A DNA stretch of 64,000 nucleotides from IMG/VR virus record IMGVR_UViG_3300017917_002434, positions 124,001-188,000 of that record; one strand, given 5' to 3'. Shown here in pieces: positions 19,339 to 28,760 of this stretch (positions are counted from its first letter, which is position 1; each line of letters begins with the position of its first letter). A program made the position numbers and the translations under genes. The DNA comes from a virus. The notes beneath the pieces were generated by a model. It was not told the origin of the DNA. It was given only the letters and a program-made list of their open reading frames with translations, and searched no databases.

Positions 19339-22300
19339 TATTGTCCCGTCCTAGTTACTACCTGGCTATTCAAAAGATTTAATTCTGTGGCTGTAATATT
19401 GTACAAAATTTCAATATTATCAACTGTGGCCGCACTGACTAAAATCTCATCTGGTTGTGCTCTAATCTCTGAAAGACTTCCATAGGCTTGATTTTCTTGT
19501 TTTGGTACTAGAGCAATATTACTAATATTAGGAGAGTTCGCTGAGACGATGTAAGTAATCAGTTCACTGGCAAAAAATCTATCGCCGAAATCCCAGTTAC
19601 CAACATCAAAAAATTCGTTGATGCTATTAATTATTCTCACTTTTAAATCGTTATCATTAAGAACTCTATTAGGATTTTTTACAACTTTAAATATCGCTTG
19701 GAATTCGCTGCTGGCTTTATCGCCGAACAATGGAAAATATTTCACAGGATGATAAACGATTTCGTCACTGATAGATTTAATTGGACTCAGAGCAGTTCCA
19801 AACTGGATACTTAGAGACTCTGATGTTGGTTCTATTGGTTTTGTCGGTAAGCCACCTGTTAACCATGTACGATAATTTTGATCATACGATCTAGTCAAAA
19901 GATATATGTCAATAATATTACTCACACTAGGATCAATTCTCCTATTCTCGCTGGCATTATGAATGTATTGAAATTTCAAATTATCCCGTCCAACATAGGC
20001 GACATAAGTAGGATCTAGAACAAAAGATCTAGTAATTAAATCTACACGCTTAACTAAGTTTTCTGAACGATCGTAAAAATATATTAATTGATTATGATCG
20101 TAATCGTTGACGTTAGCATTAACTTCCTTGTCTATGATAATAAACTTATTATTAACGTTGGGAATATAATTTAAAATGTCAAATCCGTTTTCATCCTGTA
20201 CTTGCTGGAAAAATATATATTTTCTAGTGTTATCAGTTCCTACTATTTCATCAAATGAATCTGGATTGTCTATGACTCCATCATTGTCGCTGTCGTAAAA
20301 AGTAATCTTTATAGACTCAGAGCTTTTATATCCGTCCTGAAATCTTACAGAATCTGCTATTTCAAAAGACACATTGTCTTTAAGTGTTTGCTGCCTATCT
20401 ACTATAGCTAATACATCGGCAGCACTAAACAAAGGATTAGATTGTCTGAGACTCACGATAGCAGATGCTATTTCTGTATTACTTAAAATAGAACTAGAAG
20501 GTGCTGTGTTAATACCTAAAATTTTGACTTGATCTTTAATCACAGTTCTAGCACGGCTGTCATAGACTTTTTCACCTTTATCAAAATAAAATCTATTCTG
20601 ATTAACACTAGAAAAAATGTATTCAGTTCCTCTAACACGCACTCTATATTCGTCGCCGTCGTAGACGAAGGCTATGATCCAAGATGTGTCGACGTTTTCA
20701 TTAGAACTATTACCGGCTTGTCCGAGATTAAAATCGTTTTCTAAATCTATATTAGTAGAGCTAATAACCTTCCATTCTCCGGCTAATACATCGTACCTTA
20801 ATCCAAAAGTTTCTGAACTGAACGTAAGATTTAATATTTCATTTTCGATATCTGTAGGTAAAGAAGTAATAAACTTAGATACAACTTGACTAGGTAGGGA
20901 TCCCGTTGGAATGTTTTCGCTGAAGGTAATGGGGCCTTTTCCAGAATTTAAATTACCTTTACCGGCATTAGTACCATCGCCTACTAATTTTACAACCTTA
21001 GTCCATAACACTTTTTTATGTTCTGGATTTGAAGGATCGTAATTAACAATTTCACTGTTATAGAATGCTTTATCTGCTGTAGGCGGTATAAACTTAACTA
21101 GGCTCCCTAGTTCTATGTATTTTAAATTGCTGCTAGTGTATGGCCCAATTTTAATCGGGAAGGCATCGAACACATTGCCGAAATACCCTGTAGAAGCATT
21201 TTCTTCTGTGGTAGATTTAATCCATTTTACGTTTACATCTGCTGTAAAAATCTTGTCGAAATTAGTAAGATAAAAATTATAAGTTTGAAATGAACTCAGA
21301 GCAGGTTGTACGATACTTCTAATAAAATTAAGAACATTATTTGCGTTTGTATATTTGAATGAGAAATATCTTTCTTCGTCTTTTCGATAGATTATTCCGT
21401 CGTCGGCAAAGGTATTAATCTTTGAATATTTCCCCGAAGCATCTATGATGTCAAAATTTCTGCTGATTCCGCTGCTGGTCCTGTTGATCGCTTTAACTTT
21501 AATAACTTCTTGTGAACTAGATAACGGTGCTAAATTATAATCCTCACCGGTAATCATTCTATTTTGTGTATAGTATACAGCAGGTGCTTTCGATCTTATA
21601 GATTCGGTAGATTCTGACGGTGAAGCATTATCAACAGTATATTCAAGACTTAGAGTAATAGTTAATGAATGCTGTATTCCTCTTTTATTAAGATACGGAA
21701 TTGATATACTGATGCCTTTCATTTCAGCCGGCGATATAGTATATGCCTGCCCATTGCTTACTCTATAAAATAATCTAAATTTTCCTTGTGGTATTCTTCC
21801 GTATGTTCCGTCAGCGAATTGTAGATCAATAGAATCGTTAGCTTGTGTGATAACAGAATATACATTTCTATTGTTATTTGTTAAACTATTATAAACAATG
21901 TTGTTACCTACTATAGAAGATATCTGTGTCCATATTGCTATGATATCATCTTCGGAATTAATAGAATACAGCCATATATCATCATTGTTTATATTTTGTG
22001 TAGTTATAGAGACTATTTCGTTTGGTGTCGGTTGTGTAATTACGAAATCGGAACTTTCCAAAGTTCCCTGTTTGAATAACATAAAAAATCCGGTATTGTT
22101 GCTGGCTGTTCCTTTTCCGTCTTGCCTATAAACAAATCCTACTTGTCGTCCCGGAACAGGTGCTTCTTCAAATATAAAATCTTTGTTTTCTCCTATACCT
22201 GTACTAACCAATTCATATGTGATTGACCTACCGGCAGTTATCTTGCTGTAAGAAAAAATCGGAATGCTGGGGTTAATACTGTTAACCCTATACTGCTCTG

Positions 22301-22850
22301 TTCGTATTCCATCGATAACTTTATTAGATTGTTCTTTACCAAATTCAACGTTAGGTATCATGGCCGCATTGATTACAGCTAAAAACTGTTCATACCAATT
22401 CGAGTTTGCTGGGTCGTTCCATGAAATAATCTGATTGGCTAAATTAGTACCGTTACTGTCTACTAGATCTTCTGTAGTGCTGACTGATTCAAATTTTAAT
22501 AATCCAGATGCTGCTTTATTTCGACTAGCATTATAAGACAGCATCCTAGCTAATCTTAACACACTCTCTCTGCGGTCTGCTAATTCAATAAAGTTTTCTC
22601 TGCTGTTGAGATCAATTCTAAAAGCAAGACTTTGACCTAAAAATGCTATAAGATCTATAAGGGCAACATATTCTGAACTTTCGATAAAATCGTTAAAATC
22701 TTCCGGATAATTTTCTTTGATGTAATTGATCATTACCCTACGAAGGTTTTCAAAGTCGTAGGATTTAAAATCAGCATTCTTAAATGTCTGATAGATTCTA
22801 GTCCAATCTTCGGCTAGAATTAAATTATTTTGTCTTGTAGTTGTTGTCAT
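19338..22850 (-). CDS. 6: Baseplate wedge subunit, T4 gp6-like
   Basis: 1,170 residues against about 660 in T4. The N-terminal 120 residues carry the gp6-family signature: 'NYIKENYPEDFNDFIESSEY', 'LIDLIAFLGQSLAFRIDLN' and 'ENFIELADRRESVLRLARML'. The centre and C terminus contain baseplate-J-like features ('GEDYNLAPLSSSQEVIKVKA', 'VRIINSINEFFDVGNWDFGD', 'ELITYIVSANSPNI'). gp6 dimers form the ring that joins the baseplate wedges and trigger sheath contraction in T4. A late box (AATAAATA) lies 18 nt upstream with AGGA between it and the ATG. It follows gp25 and precedes the giant protein, as gp25-gp6-gp7 do in marine T4-like phages. The extra length compared with T4 is typical of baseplate expansion, but its role is unknown. 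Confidence 0.92.
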   Translation of the reverse strand: MTTTTRQNNLILAEDWTRIYQTFKNADFKSYDFENLRRVMINYIKENYPEDFNDFIESSEYVALIDLIAFLGQSLAFRIDLNSRENFIELADRRESVLRLARMLSYNASRNKAASGLLKFESVSTTEDLVDSNGTNLANQIISWNDPANSNWYEQFLAVINAAMIPNVEFGKEQSNKVIDGIRTEQYRVNSINPSIPIFSYSKITAGRSITYELVSTGIGENKDFIFEEAPVPGRQVGFVYRQDGKGTASNNTGFFMLFKQGTLESSDFVITQPTPNEIVSITTQNINNDDIWLYSINSEDDIIAIWTQISSIVGNNIVYNSLTNNNRNVYSVITQANDSIDLQFADGTYGRIPQGKFRLFYRVSNGQAYTISPAEMKGISISIPYLNKRGIQHSLTITLSLEYTVDNASPSESTESIRSKAPAVYYTQNRMITGEDYNLAPLSSSQEVIKVKAINRTSSGISRNFDIIDASGKYSKINTFADDGIIYRKDEERYFSFKYTNANNVLNFIRSIVQPALSSFQTYNFYLTNFDKIFTADVNVKWIKSTTEENASTGYFGNVFDAFPIKIGPYTSSNLKYIELGSLVKFIPPTADKAFYNSEIVNYDPSNPEHKKVLWTKVVKLVGDGTNAGKGNLNSGKGPITFSENIPTGSLPSQVVSKFITSLPTDIENEILNLTFSSETFGLRYDVLAGEWKVISSTNIDLENDFNLGQAGNSSNENVDTSWIIAFVYDGDEYRVRVRGTEYIFSSVNQNRFYFDKGEKVYDSRARTVIKDQVKILGINTAPSSSILSNTEIASAIVSLRQSNPLFSAADVLAIVDRQQTLKDNVSFEIADSVRFQDGYKSSESIKITFYDSDNDGVIDNPDSFDEIVGTDNTRKYIFFQQVQDENGFDILNYIPNVNNKFIIIDKEVNANVNDYDHNQLIYFYDRSENLVKRVDLITRSFVLDPTYVAYVGRDNLKFQYIHNASENRRIDPSVSNIIDIYLLTRSYDQNYRTWLTGGLPTKPIEPTSESLSIQFGTALSPIKSISDEIVYHPVKYFPLFGDKASSEFQAIFKVVKNPNRVLNDNDLKVRIINSINEFFDVGNWDFGDRFFASELITYIVSANSPNISNIALVPKQENQAYGSLSEIRAQPDEILVSAATVDNIEILYNITATELNLLNSQVVTRTGQ

Positions 22851-22868
22851 CTAAGCAGTCCTGTACAG

Positions 22869-22876
22869 TATTTATT
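22869..22876 (-). promoter_or_regulatory. Late-promoter box AATAAATA before gp6
   Basis: AATAAATA on the minus strand in the 51-bp gap between gp25 and gp6. It ends 18 nt before the gp6 ATG, leaving room for AGGA. One mismatch to TATAAATA. Confidence 0.6.
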
Positions 22877-22901
22877 TTTTTTAAAATGTACGCATATTAT
22901 A

Positions 22902-23345
22902 TTACGACGTTGGAATATTTTTTCTATCAAAATTTATTAACATTTGGTCTGCTAGATCAAACTCTAAATATTTTAAACCTACCTCTACCCGCAGTCCTTG
23001 TTCTGTAGGAATTACTGCTACGCTGTTTACAGCTATTCTAGGATCAGACCTTAATATTCTAATTACATCATCTTCTATTTTACGAATATTAGCATCATCC
23101 ATTGGTTCATAAATCATTTCCCAAATAATAGTGCCGAATAGAGGATTTTCTAATTTTTCTCCCTGTTTAATATAAAAATGATTGAGAAGATCTTGTTTTA
23201 CTAGATCCAAGTCGTAAGATTTAAACCGCTGTTTAATCGCTCTACTATTAAATCCTCTATAAGCTATACCACCAGTTATTTTATCATTACCAGTAGATGC
23301 TTTAATCGATTCTACAGTTTTTGTATTATAAATTTTATTGGCCAT
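22902..23345 (-). CDS. 25: Baseplate wedge subunit, gp25-like
   Basis: 147 residues, close to the 132 of T4 gp25. It matches the GPW/gp25 family: 'IAYRGFNSRAIKQRFKSYD', 'VKQDLLNHFYIKQGEKLENP', 'FGTIIWEMIYEPMDD' and a C-terminal 'VRIEVGLKYLEFDL'-like strand region. gp25 initiates sheath assembly and is one of the few proteins conserved across contractile injection systems. GGGAG lies just before the ATG, and the gene starts 2 nt after the gp5 stop, so they are in one transcript. Its identity fixes the orientation and reading of the surrounding baseplate cluster. Confidence 0.95.
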   Translation of the reverse strand: MANKIYNTKTVESIKASTGNDKITGGIAYRGFNSRAIKQRFKSYDLDLVKQDLLNHFYIKQGEKLENPLFGTIIWEMIYEPMDDANIRKIEDDVIRILRSDPRIAVNSVAVIPTEQGLRVEVGLKYLEFDLADQMLINFDRKNIPTS

Positions 23346-23347
23346 AA

Positions 23348-24979
23348 TTATTCTCCCGGAATATCCCTGTCAGTTTTTTCGAATGAAAATTTTAAAGGAT
23401 CTACATTTTCATGCTGATACCAGGGTTCATGCATAGGCATGCGTTTCATTACACTTTTTAATTGTTCAGTTGATTGATATCTCGTCCCAACATATTTCTG
23501 AGAAGCATCAACAACGTCAATGTTGTTAAGTGTAATTCTTTCTTGCTTCTGTGCCGATATTGCCTGTGTCGGAGGTTGGGCAGGTGTAGCCGGATCACAT
23601 TTTATTTCGATACGTTCGGCGTACTCGACATGTTTACTACCACTGAGAAAATGACTGTCAGTGCCGGCTGTAGAAAATATACTTGTTCCCGCTGTGAGAT
23701 GACTGTTGGCAGCAACTTTAATTTTTTGATCGGCACCTACGGTCAATTCAAAATTACCGCCTATTTTTTCTATTAATTTTCCATCTAAAATATTTTGCAT
23801 GTCTCCTTGAACATAGGTTTTAACATCGCCGTTAATAAAAGATGAAAAATCTTTTTCTATATCTTGTCTATATTCTCCTTCGGCTCTTATATTAATATTT
23901 CGACCAGCTTCAAGATTTATATCTCTATCGGCTCTAAAGTTAAAATCACCTTGTGTATGAATACTAACTGAATCAGCAGCATAGATATCTATTTTTCCGT
24001 TACTGGTCATTTCTATCCACGATGTTCCTCTGCTATTTCCTATATAGATAAGATCTTCTGAGTTATGAAGCAGTATCTGGTGGCCTGTCCTAGTTCTAAC
24101 TCTAAAATATTCGCTAATCGGAATCCTAACGTCACCTGTCTCGTTTTTTGAAACATCGGCATATTCTGGCGGACCTTCTGATGCTGGGGTTTTTCTTACA
24201 AACCTATCATCACCGTCATCCATTACCAACTGAGTTCCCCCTACTCTGCTAACTGGTAATTTTTGCCTATCGTCACTGACGCCGATGGGCATTCTTTTCG
24301 CCCCTGGGCGTTTGTCGAGAGGTCCAGGTGTCGATATACCAAATACAGACGGTGTCTGATTTCTGCGAATAGTAGACGAAGTTCTTCCTCTAATATCGTC
24401 TTCTAGCAGTCCCTGTTCTAACATAAATCCTGCTATAGGATGGACTGGTTTTTTAATCTCGTCGGCACCTTTAGACTCTGTCCTCTTACCAGCTGCGACG
24501 CGGTTATATTCTGCTACAGGAAGAGGGATATTACCATAGTCTTCTTTCTGCTGAGGCGATATATCTACCGCAGTCGACGCAGCAATAGCTGGCACCATGT
24601 GATTCATAAATTGATCTGGTACACAGCCTATCCAGTATCCTTCGCCTGTCTGTTCTTCAAATATTACCAATACTGTTACGCCCACGTCCGGCGGAATAAA
24701 ACTCATTCCGTAGGATTTCTGGGTATCATTGTAGGCGTTATCATTGCCCGTATTAGAACCGTTAAACGCAAAGTTTGTAGATCCAAAAAATGGAGGGCAG
24801 TATTTTACAGAAATAACTTTGCTGGCTAATCCCGGTTGATCCGAGTCTGTTGTTATTAGAGATACTTTTAATCCGCCCATATAGTCAATATCTTCATGAC
24901 CCACTACCTTAGCCAGTCGAGGACCGAGTACTCTATTCTCAAGATGTATGTCGTTGTTTAACCTATGAAAATTTCCCAT
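23348..24979 (-). CDS. 5: Central spike / baseplate hub, gp5-like without lysozyme domain
   Basis: 543 residues. The N terminus is an OB-fold of the gp5/VgrG type ('RLAKVVGHEDIDYMGGLKV', 'PDVGVTVLVIFEEQTGEGYW'). The C-terminal half is a stretch of short alternating strands ('GKIDIYAADSVSIHTQGDF', 'RDINLEAGRNINIRAEGEY', 'LTVGADQKIKVAANS'), the triple-stranded beta-helix of a puncturing spike. T4 gp5 carries a lysozyme domain between these parts; here the intervening 150 residues are P-, G- and R-rich and show no lysozyme motif. The protein probably punctures the outer membrane, while wall hydrolysis may be done by the M23 domain of the tape-measure protein at 35905. Start supported by AAGGAAA upstream; 9 nt after the hub gene. 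Confidence 0.9.
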   Translation of the reverse strand: MGNFHRLNNDIHLENRVLGPRLAKVVGHEDIDYMGGLKVSLITTDSDQPGLASKVISVKYCPPFFGSTNFAFNGSNTGNDNAYNDTQKSYGMSFIPPDVGVTVLVIFEEQTGEGYWIGCVPDQFMNHMVPAIAASTAVDISPQQKEDYGNIPLPVAEYNRVAAGKRTESKGADEIKKPVHPIAGFMLEQGLLEDDIRGRTSSTIRRNQTPSVFGISTPGPLDKRPGAKRMPIGVSDDRQKLPVSRVGGTQLVMDDGDDRFVRKTPASEGPPEYADVSKNETGDVRIPISEYFRVRTRTGHQILLHNSEDLIYIGNSRGTSWIEMTSNGKIDIYAADSVSIHTQGDFNFRADRDINLEAGRNINIRAEGEYRQDIEKDFSSFINGDVKTYVQGDMQNILDGKLIEKIGGNFELTVGADQKIKVAANSHLTAGTSIFSTAGTDSHFLSGSKHVEYAERIEIKCDPATPAQPPTQAISAQKQERITLNNIDVVDASQKYVGTRYQSTEQLKSVMKRMPMHEPWYQHENVDPLKFSFEKTDRDIPGE

Positions 24980-24988
24980 CTAGTTTCC

Positions 24989-27376
24989 TTAAAATCCTTT
25001 GCCGCGAACCCAATCTTCAAACTGAGCATCAGTCATTCCTTCCGGAACAGGAATCTTTTGACCATTAGAGTCTGTTTTATTAAAAGGTCCGGCAGGAGGA
25101 AGCGTCCTAGATTGAACTCCGCCCGACGTTTCTATTACCGGAGTTGGCACTGCCTCGGTGGTCCCAACGTTGACATTGGCATCAACTGTAGACGATTCTA
25201 ATCCTTCTCTCCTTGCCGAATCACTTAATCTCTGAACGTTACTAGCATTAGATCCTCCCGGCGATTGATTGCCGTTACCGCTAATATTAGGAGCTGTAAC
25301 TGGCAAAGCATAAGAAGAAGTAGTACTTACTGCAGAAACATTAGGGTCAGGTGCCGGAGCTAGGCCGATCTGTTGTAGGAACGGATCTTGTCTGCGGTTT
25401 CTTAATTCTTCTGTTTGCTGTCCTCTATCTCTAAATAGATTTAATTCTTGTGTAAAAACACCGTCATTAAATTTACTCTTAACTGTCCTTACTCGATAAA
25501 GACCGCTGTACGGGCTATCAGTAAAACCGGCTGCGGGGAACTCGTAAAATGATCGTCCCATGAGCGGTCCGTCGATGGGGCTTTTAAAACTTAGATATAT
25601 CCGAATTTCAATATCTTCGCTGGCCATGGTTCCGTCTGTGTTTATCTGAGACTCTGCCGAAGTAGGGGCAACTTTATCTATAAACACTCCAGATTTACTA
25701 AGATAATAAGGATCTCCTAATATTGTTAGATCTAAAGTAATCATCTCTGTATCTAACAACATCGACTGTTCGAAAGCTCTAGCTACGCGGATAGCTACAT
25801 CGTCGACGGTGCCTCCTCCCATAGGTTTTCTATAAGATTCGTGCGATGCTATTAATCTTCCGGCAGGTGTTAATTGCGATAGTCCTATAGTGTTAGTTCC
25901 TGGCCGATTACCGCCAATCTCTTCCGGTGTAATCGTTTTACCCGACGGATCTATCGCACCTCGTTGATTACTGTAACCTTGAGCCGACATTGCCGTATAA
26001 AAAGTGTTGTCAAATTTTAATTCCCATCTGATAATATCGTCATTCTGACCTGTATATAGGTATTGATATTTTTTCTTTATGGTAGACGGTATATCTTCTG
26101 GTTGAAAACCTTTAGAAACTTCCGAGCTTATTTTAAAATTAGAATGATGTACTAGATAAGGTTTGATATAATACGTGATATTATATGCAGGTCTATTTTG
26201 TATAGTATCTAATTCAAACTTGTTACCTTTGTATTCAAGTTTAGCTGTAATCCTATACCATTTTACATATCCTTTCTTAGTGATATTTTCAGGCTTAGTG
26301 GCATTAGTACAATATTCTGAAGATTTCAAAACTTCTTCGATAACATCAACTATTCTAATACCGCGTTCTTGTTTGGCAAAATTAAATGCTCGGGTGCCTG
26401 GAGCAGGTGTCGCTCTCTTTACCGCTGTTTCATTTTGTGTATTCTGAGTTTTTGATCCGCTAGGAGAAGGTTGTTGACCGATATTGGCAAATAAAGCATT
26501 TCTGATTTTATCAGCTTCTTTTCCTGCGAATTCAAATCTATAAGAATCGGGAATTGCGATCAGTCCATCATCCTTTTTTGCTTTCTGATCTTTGTTTAAA
26601 ACAAAATCTAGAGCAGTTATAACCTCTCCAACATTGGCTCCTTCTATGTTTATCGAACTGTAAAACGCACCGTAAATATTGTTAAAGGCTTCAAGATTAA
26701 AATCTAAACATTTTACAATATATTTGCTACCGCCTTCGTTCGCTGTAAAGGATATCTGTTGAAGCTTAATAGGATAATCCCTCGATGTTCCGGATATTTC
26801 AACTTGCCTTCCTCCTCCGTCTGTGCCAAAAAATTGTAATTTTAATAACCAAGGGCATTCTACATAATTGGTATAGTTTAATTTTAATGCTGCGGCTTGA
26901 AGACTCTGCATGAACATACCGAGGCTATAAGGTTCTATTACATCGAAATTAATAGTTAAATTCCCTGACAGTCCCGAAAGCCTAGTAGGCGTTGCGAAGG
27001 AATAGATTTCTACGTTATTAATAAAATATTCTGGCTGGTTTAATCCCGGACTGCCTACATATATAGATACTCTCTGTTTGTCAAATCGTCCGCCGGAAGA
27101 TAAAACTACGTTAGTTAATTCTTTAGGTAACGAACCGTCCGACGATAGAGCATTAAGGTCGTTTGGCGATATCGGTACCAAAGTCCAGGCATAGGTAACA
27201 TTACTATAACCTTTGAGAGGATTTTCTTCTATACTAGCAAATTGTTGAGCCGGAATCTGTTGATTAGAACTTTCTAATTGTTTCCTTAGATCAATAACAG
27301 CCCTATCGGGAGTTATACCTCCTGGCTTAGCTGATCCATCTGATTGTGATGCCGATGATGCTGTAGAGTCGGCCAT
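24989..27376 (-). CDS. Baseplate hub protein, probable gp27 counterpart
   Basis: 795 residues, next to gp5. I do not see a direct T4 gp27 signature, but hub position, single-transcript linkage with gp53 and gp5, and segments such as 'TRLSGLSGNLTINFDVIEPY', 'LQQISFTANEGGSKYIVKC' and 'GLYRVRTVKSKFNDGVFTQE' (typical of phage hub proteins that sit on the tail tube) make a gp27-type hub the best guess. The N- and C-terminal 60 to 120 residues are low-complexity S/G/N/P/T linkers. The C-terminal 'EGMTDAQFEDWVRGKGF' is a small separate motif. Length is double that of T4 gp27 (about 390), so extra domains are present. GGGAG precedes the ATG. Confidence 0.65.
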   Translation of the reverse strand: MADSTASSASQSDGSAKPGGITPDRAVIDLRKQLESSNQQIPAQQFASIEENPLKGYSNVTYAWTLVPISPNDLNALSSDGSLPKELTNVVLSSGGRFDKQRVSIYVGSPGLNQPEYFINNVEIYSFATPTRLSGLSGNLTINFDVIEPYSLGMFMQSLQAAALKLNYTNYVECPWLLKLQFFGTDGGGRQVEISGTSRDYPIKLQQISFTANEGGSKYIVKCLDFNLEAFNNIYGAFYSSINIEGANVGEVITALDFVLNKDQKAKKDDGLIAIPDSYRFEFAGKEADKIRNALFANIGQQPSPSGSKTQNTQNETAVKRATPAPGTRAFNFAKQERGIRIVDVIEEVLKSSEYCTNATKPENITKKGYVKWYRITAKLEYKGNKFELDTIQNRPAYNITYYIKPYLVHHSNFKISSEVSKGFQPEDIPSTIKKKYQYLYTGQNDDIIRWELKFDNTFYTAMSAQGYSNQRGAIDPSGKTITPEEIGGNRPGTNTIGLSQLTPAGRLIASHESYRKPMGGGTVDDVAIRVARAFEQSMLLDTEMITLDLTILGDPYYLSKSGVFIDKVAPTSAESQINTDGTMASEDIEIRIYLSFKSPIDGPLMGRSFYEFPAAGFTDSPYSGLYRVRTVKSKFNDGVFTQELNLFRDRGQQTEELRNRRQDPFLQQIGLAPAPDPNVSAVSTTSSYALPVTAPNISGNGNQSPGGSNASNVQRLSDSARREGLESSTVDANVNVGTTEAVPTPVIETSGGVQSRTLPPAGPFNKTDSNGQKIPVPEGMTDAQFEDWVRGKGF

Positions 27377-27377
27377 G

Positions 27378-27677
27378 TTATACTCCCAGATATGCCATCA
27401 ACTGATTTTTTAAAGGTACTTGAATTGATAACCCTGGTTCAAAATCATATACCGGGTCTTTGATTAGTGACATATTACGTTGTATGAAAACCCACCACAG
27501 TTTAGGAGTTCCATAAAGGTCGTAGGCTAGTAAGTCGGGTCTGTGTTTATATCTGCTTTCGATAATATAGGTATAATCTGTAGCCGTAGCAGGAACTGGT
27601 CTGATTCTTAAAATATCTAAGTACAGTGAATTTTGTGGTGTTCGAAACCAAGGTGATGTTTTTACATATTCGGCCAT
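27378..27677 (-). CDS. 53: Baseplate wedge protein, gp53-like
   Basis: 99 residues, with 'YIIESRYKHRPDLLAYDLYG', 'TPKLWWVFIQRN' and 'FEPGLSIQVP', the conserved core of short gp53-like baseplate proteins in marine T4-type phages (T4 gp53 itself is about twice as long). The 'G..L.VP' ending resembles the LysM-like fold known for gp53-type clamp proteins. It lies between the tube-cap gene and the hub gene with 1 to 2 nt gaps, so it is part of the same transcript. In T4, gp53 clamps the wedges around the hub. Confident call. Confidence 0.88.
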   Translation of the reverse strand: MAEYVKTSPWFRTPQNSLYLDILRIRPVPATATDYTYIIESRYKHRPDLLAYDLYGTPKLWWVFIQRNMSLIKDPVYDFEPGLSIQVPLKNQLMAYLGV

Positions 27678-27679
27678 TA

Positions 27680-28690
27680 TCAGAATCCTTTAAGTTCACC
27701 TCTAGCATATTTGACTAGATCAAATTGCTGTCTAGCCTGTTGTCTGTTGTATATCGGGCTGACTATCACTGTCATTGTACACTGTACTGGCACACTCTGG
27801 CTCGTACCTATGCCCTCTGCTGTAAGAGAAGGTATTGTCAAATATTGAACATTATCTTTTAGATCTAGTTGATAAGATTTAATTACCACAGGTAAATTAG
27901 GTAATATTTCTGTACCGTAACCACTCAACTGGCATACTATAGGGGGAAATCCCGCCGGAACAGATTGTCCGTAAAACATCTTCGTAGCTGTACGAAAAAA
28001 GTGCATAGCTGCTAACCAGTAATGCCCTTCAAGTTCATTCTGTACCGTAAACTCTCCTTGTATAGTTATATCTTCGATCTGACTAGATTTGTAGGCTTGG
28101 AAAGGAAAATTAGAATGTACTATTCCTTCTGTAGCGGTATAATTAGCCTTATGCGTGATACTTATCGTAGGAGTATAAGGAAATACCACTCCCTGGGTTT
28201 TTTTTAGCAGATCAAAATATTTGTTGTCACCGAATATAGAAAAATCTGCGTTAATCTTTACTCTACGATCACCAGTAACTGACAGTCGACCGCCGGCACC
28301 TATTGGATCACCGGAATCGTTTGTACTAAACATATTTAGATCTGGCATTTGGGCGTTGCCTAACACATTTCTTTTAAGAAGACTGGCGTCAAAAGTCAGA
28401 CTTTTTAGATTCTGATAGATAGATTTTCCAGCTTCATATAAAGCAGTTGCAGTGCCTAATATACCTAACGCTTTGTCCAAGCCACTGAAATTCGGAATCT
28501 TTCTTCCTCGCGGACGATTATTATAACTACTACTACCCCCCGGGGCAGCATAGGCACTTACTGACAAATCAGCTGCGTTAGCAGGAGTATCGGACGGTCC
28601 TCTATTAGGTCCAGAGGCTTTTTCCGGAACAGATTTAACAACAACCGCCACTCCGCCGATGGTAGTTTCAGTGTTTAATGGTAATGGCAT
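27680..28690 (-). CDS. Baseplate tail-tube cap/initiator, gp48/gp54-like
   Basis: 336 residues, the first gene of the minus-strand tail operon. The core 'VVFPYTPTISITHKANYT', 'SSQIEDITIQGEFTVQNELEG', 'YWLAAMHFFRTATKMFYGQ' and 'GFPPIVCQLSGYG' is the type found in tube-initiator proteins of marine T4-like phages annotated as gp48. In T4, gp48 and gp54 cap the hub and nucleate the tail tube. Only one such protein is visible; I cannot say whether it corresponds to gp48 or gp54. The N-terminal 110 residues are S/G/N-rich. A late box (AATAAATA) lies 19 nt upstream with AAGGA in between. Confidence 0.75.
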   Translation of the reverse strand: MPLPLNTETTIGGVAVVVKSVPEKASGPNRGPSDTPANAADLSVSAYAAPGGSSSYNNRPRGRKIPNFSGLDKALGILGTATALYEAGKSIYQNLKSLTFDASLLKRNVLGNAQMPDLNMFSTNDSGDPIGAGGRLSVTGDRRVKINADFSIFGDNKYFDLLKKTQGVVFPYTPTISITHKANYTATEGIVHSNFPFQAYKSSQIEDITIQGEFTVQNELEGHYWLAAMHFFRTATKMFYGQSVPAGFPPIVCQLSGYGTEILPNLPVVIKSYQLDLKDNVQYLTIPSLTAEGIGTSQSVPVQCTMTVIVSPIYNRQQARQQFDLVKYARGELKGF

Positions 28691-28709
28691 AAATTGGTAT
28701 CCTTTAGAC

Positions 28710-28717
28710 TATTTATT
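28710..28717 (-). promoter_or_regulatory. Late-promoter box for the minus-strand tail operon
   Basis: AATAAATA on the minus strand, 19 nt before the ATG of the tube-cap gene, with AAGGA between. It probably drives the operon that runs to the window start. Confidence 0.6.
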
Positions 28718-28729
28718 TTCTTAAAAATG

Positions 28730-28738
28730 TGCTATTAT
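28730..28738 (+). promoter_or_regulatory. Possible extended -10 promoter for gp55
   Basis: TGCTATTAT, an extended -10 form (TGn then TATTAT), 22 nt before the gp55 ATG. No clear -35 element is seen. AGAGGAA lies before the ATG. It shares the 70-bp divergent gap with the minus-strand late box, so early and late transcription would diverge here. Confidence 0.4.
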
Positions 28739-28760
28739 TATATTTCAGAGGAATCAATAA